From Helicoverpa zea (lineage: Eukaryota > Arthropoda > Insecta > Lepidoptera > Noctuidae), in the NCBI RefSeq assembly GCF_022581195.2, contig NC_061473.1, positions 8,246,001 to 8,310,000 of the forward strand: a DNA stretch of 64,000 nucleotides, in the 5' to 3' direction. Positions 24,796 through 36,600 of the stretch are shown here, one piece after another. Positions within the stretch are counted from its first letter, which is position 1, and every line of letters starts with the position of its first letter. The notes beneath the pieces are model-generated. The model searched no databases. It was not told where the DNA came from and was given only the letters and a program-made list of their open reading frames with translations. A program made the translations under genes and the position numbers.

Positions 24796-25128
24796 TGCAA
24801 TAATCGATCGATCCATTGCTTTTCGGTTAGAGATTGAAGTTTTACATAATTTATGTGAAGCTTAGTTATCGGCACGAATCTTGAGATCTGACCTTCACAG
24901 AAGTAATTTATTGGGTCCCTTTTGTGATATGAAGTGAGGCGCGGGGGCGAGCTAAAGCGGTGATTGGCCCGCAGCGCATCGCGTCATAGCGGTCACTCGG
25001 GATTGGTTCTTTGCTAATAAATCACTTCTGTGCAGATGTAGGTCAGAGCTCAAGATTCGTGCCGATAACTATATTAATGTCAAATTTCAATCTCTTATCG
25101 AAAAACAGTGGATAGATCGCTTATAGAA
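24796..25128. mobile_element. Nested palindromic MITEs
   Basis: Inner element 24863-25071 has TIRs TAGTTATCGGCACGAATCTT; its interior includes a GGCGCG-containing stretch. Outside it, 24796-24845 and 25080-25128 are inverted relatives of each other (GATCGATCCATTGC against GTGGATAGATCGC; AGAGATTGAA against TTCAATCTCT), so one MITE has inserted into the middle of another. The outer arms resemble the first 120 bases of the window. Confidence 0.85.
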
Positions 25129-25566
25129 ATCAACCGTTAGACTTCTTATGTGTTAACGTATTTTTAACGTACATACAGAATTTCCTTAGGTTATGAAGTG
25201 AATATTAAACTTGATTTATTGAACGGTTCCCAAATACAAAATATACTGTTAATTTACGGACAGTATTTTGACATTAATTTAACGAGACACAATAATATTG
25301 AGTGAAAAAATACTGTTAGTAAGTCCAACAAATCGCCGTTTATAAGGCTCAGACTTCCGAAAGTGAAGCAAAGAAGTTGTTAAACAACCAATAGAATTTA
25401 TCCGCTCACGGATGCTACTACTGAGGGGGCGGGAATTAGATGTTTTAAAAACGAACTTCTATTGGTTGTAGAAATATTCTGAGCTACGATCCACTTTGGT
25501 GGAGTCTAGGCCTAAATTTTTATTCAAACTTGTATTGGTATCGTAGAAAGGACAATGGGCGATTCC

Positions 25567-26150
25567 GGTCCAAATGTCCACCACGAACGAGACCTATATG
25601 GCTAGATAGCCCGTTAAATATAGAACATATTTTGTTATGAAAGTAAAAAAAAATATAATGCCAGAAAAAAGTTAAAGCAAAATAAAATAAAACATTTTAT
25701 AGATTTTTTCAATTTAATTTTTTCAATTACTTTTCGTGATGTTCGATTTTCGTACTTTCTGTAACTTCTGGCAAAATAGAATTGTTCATTATTAGAGAGA
25801 AGACACCACCAGTTACTTCGAACTATCTTAGATCCAGGCACCGTTGAGTATATTCAAGCCCTTCTGGCACCTCAATTGGTTCGTGATTCGTACATCCATC
25901 GGGCAAATAAATATGGGTTTATATGCAAATGTGTCTTACTCATCTTAGTTTTAGATAAAGTACGGAAATGGAAGTGGAATAAAATAAAAAATAATAATGA
26001 CAACATACAAAAACTACCGAAAATTAAGAATACATTTTTGGCTATAACTTTTTTTGGCATTGTTTTTTTTTTACTTTCTTAGTAAAAGTTACTCTAAATT
26101 AAGTGGACTATTTAATTATATAGGTCTCGTTCGTGGTGGACATTTGGACC
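25567..26150. mobile_element. 584-bp MITE, TIR GGTCCAAATGTCCACCACGA
   Basis: About 33 bases at 25567-25599 (GGTCCAAATGTCCACCACGA...) are mirrored at 26119-26150. Further inside, a second pair of inverted arms (ATAATGCCAGAAAAAAGTTA against the 26040 region) makes most of the element a long imperfect hairpin. The overlapping opposite-strand open frames here come from this symmetry. Confidence 0.88.
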
Positions 26151-26516
26151 AAACTTCATACATTCTTGCCCAATCTCCTTTATGTATTTTTTCGTTTATG
26201 TAGTAAAATACGCCAACACATCAGAAGTCCATTATTATTATTTATTTATCTGTACTTAACATAAATCACGATTAGGCGATTATAGACTAGTAATTTTTTG
26301 TGTTGGTGTTACTGTTTTTCAGCCAAAATGGCTTTATTTGTCTATAGAATGAAGAAATAATATAGTAGTGAGTGAAAACCTTGGAAGATTCCCTCTACCT
26401 CCCTAATTACACATCTATATCGGCTCAGCCGTTTTATAGTTATGCGTAAAAACTTGTTAACGTTACAAAAACAAATTCGGTTATTGAATTATTTCGATCT
26501 TATGTATTCTTTATTA

Positions 26517-26779
26517 TGGCACTAACACATTTTTACAAAACATCTATTATTTTATTATTTTTCAAAATATTGTAAAAAATGAGATTTATTTGAATCTTAA
26601 ACCTAAATATATAAAAAAGAATACTTAAATAACTTATTGCATATATTTCACATTATTAAAAAAATCTTAATAAATAAACTAACCTTGTACATAGCATTAT
26701 TACTCACTAAATTCAAGGCAAAATTTCACGAGTATCGGCCCAGCCGTTTTGAGAGAGCATGACAAGCTATGTTAGTGCC
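26517..26779. mobile_element. Possible short TIR element
   Basis: TGGCACTAACAC at the left and TGTTAGTGCCA at the right are inverted. The body is AT-rich and non-coding; no target duplication was recognised. Confidence 0.4.
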
Positions 26780-27116
26780 ACAATGTTTGTTTAACGGAAT
26801 GCATTCATCGATGTACTTTAGTTTCAATTAAGCGCAAGTTTTCAACAGAAATGTGATTATTAATGGTATTAACTATTATTATTTTTCACTGGACCGATGA
26901 CCTGAAAGAGATAAGATATTTTTAGGAAAAAAAAATAGATATGGTTTCAAAACAATTTTCACAGGATTATTTGGCAAACACACAAAAAACGTTTTCTACA
27001 AGACACTGACAAAAATGGGCATTTCTTAAAAAGATATAACACCCTATATATATCATACACATGTTTTTTTAATGTTTTATGCCGTCTAGAAAAATCCTAT
27101 ATTTTAATCTCTACTA

Positions 27117-27211
27117 CAGTTCCTTTCAAATAACTTTGCGCATGCGTAGTAACTTAGAACCATCGTAAGGTCGCTATCACCACGGTTCTGAACGGCAAAG
27201 TTATCTAGGAA
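27117..27211. repeat. Hairpin-forming 95-bp palindrome
   Basis: AGTTCCTTTCAAATAACTTTG and, inverted, CAAAGTTATCTAGGAACT bound about 55 bases. It lies just before the 122-bp array downstream of the SH3BP5 stop codon. Confidence 0.7.
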
Positions 27212-27229
27212 CTGAAACCTGACGAACGT

Positions 27230-27610
27230 GACGGACGACCCCCGCTAGACGTGCGTCCAGCATGACGGACGCTCTGCACGTTACATACAGCTAGGTATAA
27301 ACAGACATACACATCAGTACCGGTGGGGCGGCGAGTGTGGGGAGCGTGGCTGACGGACGACCCCCGCTAGACGAGCGTCCAGCATGACGGACGCTCTGCA
27401 CGTTACATACAGCTAGGTATAAACAGACATACACATCAGTACCGGTGGGGCGGCGAGTGTGGGGAGCGTGGCTGACGGACGACCCCCGCTAGACGAGCGT
27501 CCAGCATGACGGACGCTCTGCACGTTACATACAGCTAGGTATAAACAGACATACACATCAGTACCGGTGGGGCGGCGAGTGTGGGGAGCGTGGCTGACGG
27601 ACGACCCCCG
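27230..27610. repeat. 122-bp x 3 array copying the SH3BP5 terminal exon
   Basis: GACGGACGACCCCCGCTAGAC recurs at 27230, 27352, 27474 and 27596, giving three 122-bp units plus a partial one. On the minus strand each unit holds part of the last SH3BP5 coding exon (including the CGG-TAC-TGA end) and following sequence. The most upstream unit on the minus strand supplies the real stop codon (27558-27560); the other copies lie in the presumed 3' UTR. Confidence 0.93.
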
Positions 27611-30600
27611 CTAGACGCTCGCAGACGGCTTCTAGTTGGGCGTCCAGCATGAGGGACGCTATCTGCTCGTCTGTTAGCATCTCCACGCTGTAATTAATGT
27701 GCCTATATTAGTGAATCGTGTGACGAGTGAAAGTGGGATGACGAATGACACTGGGGCTGACGTGAAACAGTGGTGATGTCGTGTAACAGCTAGGCTGACG
27801 TATGACAGTGTGGGTGACTTGGGACACTGTCGGTAACGTGTGACAGTGAGGGTGACGAGTAATAGTGAAAGGACAAGTGACAGTGGGGTGAAAATGGGGG
27901 TGACGAGTAACAGTGAGTGTGACGAGTAATAGAGTGGGTGTCGTTTAACAGTGAGGGTGACATGTGACTGGGGTGACGTGTGACAGTGGGGTGACGAGTT
28001 ACACTGAAGGTAACGAGTGGTAGTGGGTGTGACGAGTAACAGAGCAGATGACGTGTGACAATGATGTGTTGAGTGCCAGAGAGGGTGACGTGTAACAGAG
28101 GAGTTGACATGTGACCTCGGGGGTGGCTTGGAACATTGGAGGTGACGAGTAACAGTAGAGGTGACAATTAACAGCGGGTGTGACATGAAACAGTAGAGAC
28201 GTACTACAGATAGGGTGTGACAAGTAACAGAGTGATGAACATGTGGCAGTATTACCTGGCGCGGCTATCAGTGTCGGAGTATCGCTCGTCGCTGGCGTGT
28301 GACGCAGCGCGGGGCGAGGGCGCCCGGCGCGGGGTGCGGGGGGCAGACGCCGACCCGCGACGTTCACCGAACAGTGATAACCCTGAATATTAACAGTATG
28401 ACATTAGCACTTTATTATACTTTATAGGAATTATAGGTGCAACTTTGACATTTTATTTTTTCACAATTTATTTTTATCGTTGAAAAATTTTGATCCTATT
28501 GCAGATACAATTTTGACCTTGACCTTGTTGATGAAATCTGACCTTGAAACATCTTGACCTTATTGCAGAAGATGTGCACTGACCTTGGAACATCTCCTTG
28601 ACCTTCTCCTGGGTGTCGTGCAGCAGCGCGTCGAGGCTCTGGCGGCGCGGCGGGCGCGGCTGGCGCGGGATGAACATGTGCACTGACCTTGGAACATCTC
28701 CTTGACCTTCTCCTGGGTGTCGTGCAGCAGCGCGTCGAGGCTCTGGCGGCGCGGCGGGCGCGGCTGGCGCGGGATGAACATGTGCACTGACCTTGGAACA
28801 TCTCCTTGACCTTCTCCTGGGTGTCGTGCAGCAGCGCGTCGAGGCTCTGGCGGCGCGGCGGGCGCGGCTGGCGCGGGATGAACATGTGCACTGACCTTGG
28901 AACATCTCCTTGACCTTCTCCTGGGTGTCGTGCAGCAGCGCGTCGAGGCTCTGGCGGCGCGGCGGGCGCGGCTGGCGCGGGATGATGCGGCGCGGCTCGG
29001 CGGCCGACGCCCGCGACGAGCCCGGCGACGGCGGGGACCACGCTTCCGAAGTGTCGCGGCCGCGGAGGGAACACTTCTCGAAACTCACCTTTGGAGTGGG
29101 AAAAAGAAATGTTAGTAATCATTTATTGAAGTAGGTTAATCAAATTAGCTCTTTTTCGCGTTAAAAATTGCAAACGGACATTACAACCGCCACCAGCAGC
29201 CTTGGACACCAATGACTGTGCATCGGATGGCACGTTGAACTGTAGGTCCCGGCTGTCATTGAACATCCTTGGCAGTCGTTCGTTACGGGTAGTCAGAAGC
29301 CAGTAAGCCCAACGCCAGTCTAACCCTTACCAACCTAGTTACCCGGGCGATCCGGGTAACAAGGCGCGGCGGAGCCACTCGCGTACACTCGCGTCGGTGC
29401 TACTCTCGCATAGCTCTTCCAGTTTGTCACTACTGGTCACGTTCCTTAATATATACACTGCAATTTTCACCAATTTTACTACTAACTTCCTCGGGGCTGG
29501 AATAATCCAGGTCTATCTCTGTCCAGGTGTCAGTGTCGGGGCCCCGGGGCTGCTGCGTTCCAGTTTGTCACTACTGGTCACGTTTCTTAATACAAAGTGC
29601 AATTTTTCCATCAATTTTACTACTTACCTCTTCAGGACTGGAATAATCCAGGTCTATCTCTGTCCAGGTGTCTGTGTCAGGGCCCCGGGGCCGCTGCGCG
29701 TCGGCGGCCCGGCGCAGCCACTCGCGCACACTGGCGTCCGTGCTACTCTCGCATAGCTCTTCCAGTTTGTCACTACTGGTCGTGTTTGTATCGCTGGCCG
29801 TGTCCGTTAGTGTTGAACGGTCTATTTCTAAAATTAATTTATTTATTTATAACAGTTTAACAACTAACATACGTAAAGACAATCTTAAAAATATGAGAAA
29901 CAACAATTAGTGTATGCTCTTAAAGACATTATTGGACTTTTCACTGACAAAATAAACTTCAGTTTGTCTTAAAGCGTGTGTCAGTTCTAAGGGAGAATTT
30001 CCGTTGCTTGTACTGACTGACTCTTAATGGTGTTCGAATTATCGAACATTTTTACTGTTTTTTTTTTTTTGCCTATTTTTATTTTTTTTTTGTGTCAATC
30101 AACATATTTTAACCAGTAAATTAACGTATTTAATTTAATGTGATTAGGTATGACACACTTTGTATGTATTTGTACTCACCGTTTCTAGCCGACTGTCTTC
30201 TAGACCTATGCTTATGTATTTCATCAGAGATCCTCTCTAGATTCCTGAGAGCTGACGAGTACTGCTGTTTAGCTTCCGCTACCTGCTCCTCCAAGGTCTG
30301 TATCCTTGCCTTCTGAGCTTCCAAAGCTGTGTTGATACGAGCTTTTTCTTCAAAGTAGGGTCTGTAATGTGTCCACTTTATGGGGTAAGAGTAGTAATAA
30401 AACAAAGTCGCTTTTTCTGTCCCTATGTCCCTTTGTACGCTTAAATGTTCAAAACTACGCAACCGATTTTCATGCGGTTTTTTTAATCAGATTGAGTGTT
30501 TCAAGAGGAAGGTTTATATGTGTAATAACACCTATTAAATAGTGGGGAAATACTGTTATCGTGCGCGAAGCTGGGGCGGGTCGCTAGATACTTATAAGCG

Positions 30601-33600
30601 AACTAGCTTTTGCCCGCGACTTCGTTCGCGTGGAATACTTGTGTGATTTCAGTGACTTCCGGCAGATTTTTGGTTTGACCAATAGATGGCGCTATATGTC
30701 CGGATTTTTTTTTTGTAATAAAAACTATCCTATGTCCTTTCTCAAGTTCCAAACTATGTCTGTACAAGATTTCACACAAATCGGTTCAGTAGTTTAGGCG
30801 TGAAGAAAAGACAGACAGACAGACTTACTTTCACATTTATAATATTATTTAGGATATAATAGGTTTTCAAAGTACTGATAAAAAATTACTTCACATTTTA
30901 ACCCAGTCACAAAAAATAAGTGATTGTGTTGCCTACATAGTCTACAAAAAACGTGCACTATTTATTTTAAAATATATTTTCAGCTACATACAAAAGACAT
31001 GCATTAAAATTAAATTCTATTTTGACGTTTTCAAGGTTTCTTTGCTTTTGTAAAAGTAAAGTATTTTTATGCAATGATAATTCTCTTATTGGACCATTTT
31101 ATCGATTACTTTTTAATCTACGTAAATGTTGTTTAATATATGTAGATAGGTAAATATATAGTTAGACTAAGATTCAAGAAACAGTAACTGTTTAGTAGCT
31201 TTTTTTAACGGTTTCAAAAATCATCAAATGATTCCGCTGTGGGTTAGCAGCGGTGAGGGAGTGTCAGACCCTTACTGACTAAAAATCGTTGTGTTCCGTC
31301 ATAGGCCTTTTAGGGTGCGTCCACATCTGGCGAATGCGCCGCGAATGCGCAGCACGCGAGCCGATCGCGAGCTGTCCGCGAGCTGCGCGCGTGCATTTTT
31401 GTTCGTGCGCCGCTTCTGCGCCGCCCGCGCGCAGCTCGCGCGCGACCTAAGCGCCGCACGCGAGCGGCGCGCAGGCGGCGCGCGACGTCGGCCATCTTCG
31501 ATAGTACTGAGCCAATATACGGAACTGTAAGGGCGAGAACTGATTGCGCGCAGATCGCGCGCCGCTCGCGCGCTCTATACGAGCCTTGCGTGAGTTGCGC
31601 TAAAGAGGCGCACCGAACTATTGCAGTGACTGCACGCGCGCAGCTCGCGGACAGCTCGCGATCGGCTCGCGTGCTGCGCATTCGCGGCGCATTCGCCAGA
31701 TGTGGACGCACCCTTATGTACCAGGGAGGCGGTAACTCTTTCGAACAATACCGCAGCCACTGTTTAGTTAGTGGCTTACGAATGGTTATTGGGTTAAGGT
31801 AATCGATTGAGGTACGTTTCGAATTCTTGCAGTGCTTTTAATCCACATGCTAAAAATAACAGGAATTTATTTTAATTTATTAAGAATTTTTTAAAAAAAC
31901 GTCAAAATAGAAATGAAACTAAATTAAAAAAAACATGCATAATAATCAAATGCAGTACCAATAGTGCATCCGCGTGGCAGGCGCGAGTCTGTAAGAAAGA
32001 GCACGGTGCGACTAGTCAAGCAGGTCAGTGCTAAGTTAGTGTTAAGAGTACAGCCGAATAATATGTGTTGTATTGTAAATACATTACATATGTAAAATAT
32101 CCACTTCTATACAATATTAATAAGCTGAAGTTTGTTTGTTTACTTGAACGCGCTAATCTCAGGAACTACAGATCAGATTTAAAAATTATTTCAGTTTTCG
32201 TGGAAGGCTACGTTTTATCGGGGTCCGTACAGAGGTGGGGGTGCGGGTGAAACTGCTGGCAAAAGCTAGTACTAACATAATAAAGAGGAAACTTTTTTTG
32301 TTTCTTCGTACTCTAACCGTCTTACCACAAAAACTTTTTAACGTCAGTTTAAGACTTGTCTAAAAAAATGTCAAATTATGACGTTGACATATGGTTCATT
32401 TTGGAGCCACATTTTTTTTAGACAAATGTAAAACAGTGGTTAAAGTTTTTGTAGTAAGGCCTTAAAGGTCCGAAAACACAGAATCGATTTGAGAAAATTC
32501 TTTCACTGTTGGCAAGCTACACTTTCCTCGAGTATACATACACATAGGTTATATTTTATCCCGGTACGGGCAGTAGTTCCCACGGGATGCGGGTGAAACC
32601 GCGGGAAACCGGCTTATTAACATTTGTGTGATTGTCACAACCCCACCCCCAAATTATATTTTAGTTCTTTTTACTTTTAAATGCTACGTTAATGCATCCT
32701 TTAAAATAAATATTTCGCATGAAATAAAAAAAGCTAAACCTTTTTTATTATTTGTCAAATATTTTCAAGTTTTTATCATTCAACTGTACTCATACAAACT
32801 ACAGAGTTAATGTTAAACTATTAAAAGTAAACTACAAACTAAGAGAATAGAAGAAAATTTTGCAATAAGAGGGTCAAAATTTTGCATCGCAAGCGTTACG
32901 GGAAGCGATCACTTTATTACATAAAATATGCATTTTGTAACAATTACATGAATATTGTTGAAAATAGTTTCTTTCCTCACCTTTTTAATGCTTTTTGGCA
33001 ATTCTACTTTCACATACAATTATGGTGGTCAAAATATGGGAAAATACAACCTGTTCTAACCCCAACTTTACACTTGTAAGTTGCTTCCGTAACTTCCGTA
33101 AGTTGTAAGGTCTAAGAAAGTACTGTAAGTGACTTACAAAACGTAAGCTACTTATGTGAGCTAAATTTACACGTGTAAGGCCGGCCTAATTAGGTGTTTA
33201 TACTATAATAAAGAACCTGAAGCTTTGTACAGATGGTCATCGAAAGGTCCTTGTGAATAAATGCGATGAAAAAAGTTTTACAATCCAGGCATTACAGCAT
33301 AGGTTCCCAACTTTGTAGAAAAAAATCCAAGGCTTTAGAAGTGTTTGACAATCGTTAGGAACCCATACCTTAGATTAGACTCTAAAGCCAATCGAATTCT
33401 CTAAAATTTTGCGACTTTTATAGCATTGCATGATGAGTGGTAAAAACGGGTTATAAAAATTTTAGATAAAAGCAAAACGCAAAGCGCAGCGCACAGAATT
33501 TTTCAATAAGAAATGAATTATAATACTATTCTGTGTGTAAAAAAAAATCACATGCAACTGTTGCTATCTAATTTTAGATTCTATAAAATAGAATTTCAAT

Positions 33601-36600
33601 GGAATGCGTTTCGGTACAGAATTATATACAGAATTATTTTTACCGAGAGCGTTAATTCTGACAAGGTAGGTAATTATTATGGTAATATTATGTGCTGTTT
33701 TAACGCTACATACCGAATCATTAAAAAAAATATTACGTTAAAAAAGCTCGTATAAGCCTGAACACTTGCGTGGTTAAATTAAGTTGTTACTATGATAAAA
33801 TAAATATAAAATACCTGGATTTAGCAAAGCTATATACCGAATCATCAAAAAAATATTACGTTAAAAAAAACCCTGTATATGCCTGAATATTTGGGTGGTT
33901 AAATTAAGCTGTTACTATGATAAATTAAGAAAAATACCTAGATTTAGCGATGTGCCTCTTGAGTCCGTTCTGCAGTTGCTGCACGAGCGCGGTGGCGGCG
34001 CGGTGCGCGGCCGCCCTCGAGCGCTGCGTCACCGTCGCCTGAGCGCGGTCGCTCTCCGCCTAAACGTGCGACCACTCAATAATATCAAAATATCCTACAC
34101 TTCATTTTTCAGTCTTTTCATGGAGAAGATATAAAGAAGTTTTTTTCTGTACCTTGGATCTATCAGTGTCTACTAATTAGTATTCACAAAATTGGGTATA
34201 TTTTTATATATAGTTTATAAAACTATATATCAGAAAAAATACTGAATCAACTCAGATGGTCTTTTTAAAGATTTGATAAAACAGCGATTTGTTTCTTTCT
34301 TCTAATTAAATTATGGATATATTCATATAATTCTTACATTTTCCATATTAAATTAAAAAGAAAACGAATATTGATGAAAAAAATTAATACATGTTGATTT
34401 CTGACACTCGCGAATATTAGACATTTAAATAAAACTATGACAATGGATGCTGTAACGTAAAGGATTCGAAACGTCGGGATTAAATAATATTAATATAACC
34501 GCGATAACATCCGTAAAAGTAGTTTTATTTAAATGAATATGATCTCGCATGAGATCTCTTGGCTGTCCCTACATATTGACTAGTACCTGATTACTTTCTC
34601 ACCTGATTAACTCTATGCGTGGCATGGTTAAGCATCTCCTGCCAGGCCGGGTCGAGGGTAAGGCCCGTATTGCCTTCTGCAAGTCTGGCCAAGCCCTGCT
34701 CAGCAAGATACACCATCTCCCTGGCTGCTGCATGAGCACTGTTCGCTTTGTCATACGCGATGGTTGCAGCTTGCAGGTCTTGGGAAGTCTGGAAGATAAG
34801 ATATATGCGATAATGACTATGTATGTGATTTGGATCCAAGTAGTCAAAGGCAAATCGTTTATTTAATTTAAACCTTTACAAGTACTTATGAACGTCAACA
34901 TTTTAATTCATGATAAACACAAATAAGAAAATTACCTTATTAATTTAGAAGTATCAAAAAATGAGAAAATATCATAAAGATTTCGAGTTTTCGAGTTTTC
35001 TGAATTATCTTAAAGCCAAGATATTCAAGCACTGGTTTTTAAAAAATGTTGAAAATAATGTGATAATATTAAATGGGTTATCCTACTGATATTTTAATTT
35101 CAAATTGGTATGTATGTATATTTGTTACTGTTTCATGCAAAAACTATTGAAATGATTTTTCATGAAACTTGGCAGTAGTGTTACTTATCTACACATTTAT
35201 CACTTAGTATATATGCCACCTCTATCTATGTATGAGAACGATTATTTTAGATATATATACTCGGGCAATCCGCGGGCGCAATCTAGTAGGCAAATAAGAG
35301 AAATAAAATTAAAAATTACTTACAATATTCGCTCGAAATCTAGCTTCATAATAAGGCCGGGCTTTGTGCACACTGGTGCCCAACTTCTTGGTGAGCTGCT
35401 GTATACGTAAGTGACCTTCAGCAAGCAGTCTCCGGAACGCCAGCCGAGCCTCGTCCAACTCAACCTCGAGTCTGTTTATCTCGTCAGTGGCTGTGTTTAG
35501 ACGTTCCAACTCTATCTGGAATTTCATGAGAAACTGGCATTGTAATAATGTTTTGTTTTGTAGTACAATCAATTTATTTTTAATTTATTTTAATATTTGT
35601 ACGCATTCATGAAAAAACATAGCACACTTCATTTAATGATAAGATCCTCATGTAATAGCTATGTTTGACAAATAATATTTCTGATTTCTGAATAATTGTA
35701 ACTAGATTAATAGAGAGAAAAAATTATGCTAACCTATCTGAGTTACTACAGTATAGAGAAAATTATCAAGATCAAAAAAAAAATACTGAATGGTAAAATG
35801 AGATTATCCAAAGACACACTGAATTAAAATATGATTTACAAAGAATTTCTTTAGTGATTTTAGGCATGTAACTGGTTGCAGACACAACAAAACTGGTTTA
35901 TTCCATTACAAATTATCTATTTATTGAAAATACATTACTGCAAATTTTATAGATTCTGTTAAAGCATTGCCCACTGTTGTTGCCTAAAAATAAAGCTTCA
36001 AACCTTAAAAACTAATTATACTCTGATTGTGAAAAAATAGTAAATCTGATTGTGAAATAAAGTTTTGAACTCAAACTTGACTCCTCAACTATGGAAATTT
36101 ATTGTTTTTTTTTTCAGTAGTCCAGTACCAGGAACCAGTATTACTAAGGGGTATCAGGTTGCCCAAATAACAGGGTTGAGGAGGTCATCAGGTATTGTAT
36201 TGAGACAAATTATATTTTGTTGAGTAATTTATATGCACAGGAGCAAATATATTAATGAAGGTGAATAAAGAAATAAAAAGCAAGTGAAAGGAAAATATTT
36301 ACTCTTTTTGCTTTATTTAAATATCTTGTTATTTATTTCGTTAATAACACCGAAACATAAAAAAAACCAGCAAACTTACAGATATGAAAACAAATCAATA
36401 AGTTGTCCCTACATAAATAATCAAGGCATCTCAAGTTTATTACAATTTCAATAAAACCTTGTACGTAACAAGGACAACACTCAACTATCTCACAGTTTGA
36501 TTGCCTTTAATTCAGTTGCATAACAAAAACATATGATCGAGGCGCAGATTCGTACAAGAATCTTGTAAGAATTTAACTTTTATGATTGAAAACCAACCTA

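Larger units (their letters stand above)
11158..27116. other. 16-kb AT-rich intergenic region
   Basis: No host gene could be supported between the zinc transporter stop and the SH3BP5 3' end. The first kilobase or so may be zinc transporter 3' UTR: a GTAAGA donor-like site at 11190 and an ACAG acceptor-like site near 12221 could mark a UTR intron. The rest is AT-rich sequence, MITEs, LINE/SINE remnants and short tandem repeats, listed separately. The stretches 12.2-14.7, 19.3-22.5 and 22.8-24.8 kb show nothing beyond A/T-rich runs and small hairpins. Confidence 0.7.

Noticed and set aside
25635..26082. Opposing open frames of about 60-68 codons
   Set aside because: Explained by the palindromic arms of the MITE 25567-26150; composition is Phe/Lys/Asn-rich A/T noise.
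27674..28367. Minus-strand Ser/Thr/His-rich open frames of 122-170 codons
   Set aside because: Translations of the GTGAC minisatellite; the true exon 28256-28382 is read in another frame by splice phase.
28474..29122. Minus-strand Arg/Pro/Ala-rich open frames over 200 codons
   Set aside because: They read through exon 7 into its tandem copies; only the first part (29088-28896) fits splice phase.
31310..31711. Arg/Ala-rich open frames on both strands, also at 40064-40615
   Set aside because: Both come from the GC-rich inverted repeats of the PIF/Harbinger-type MITE; near-identical translations appear in opposite directions.
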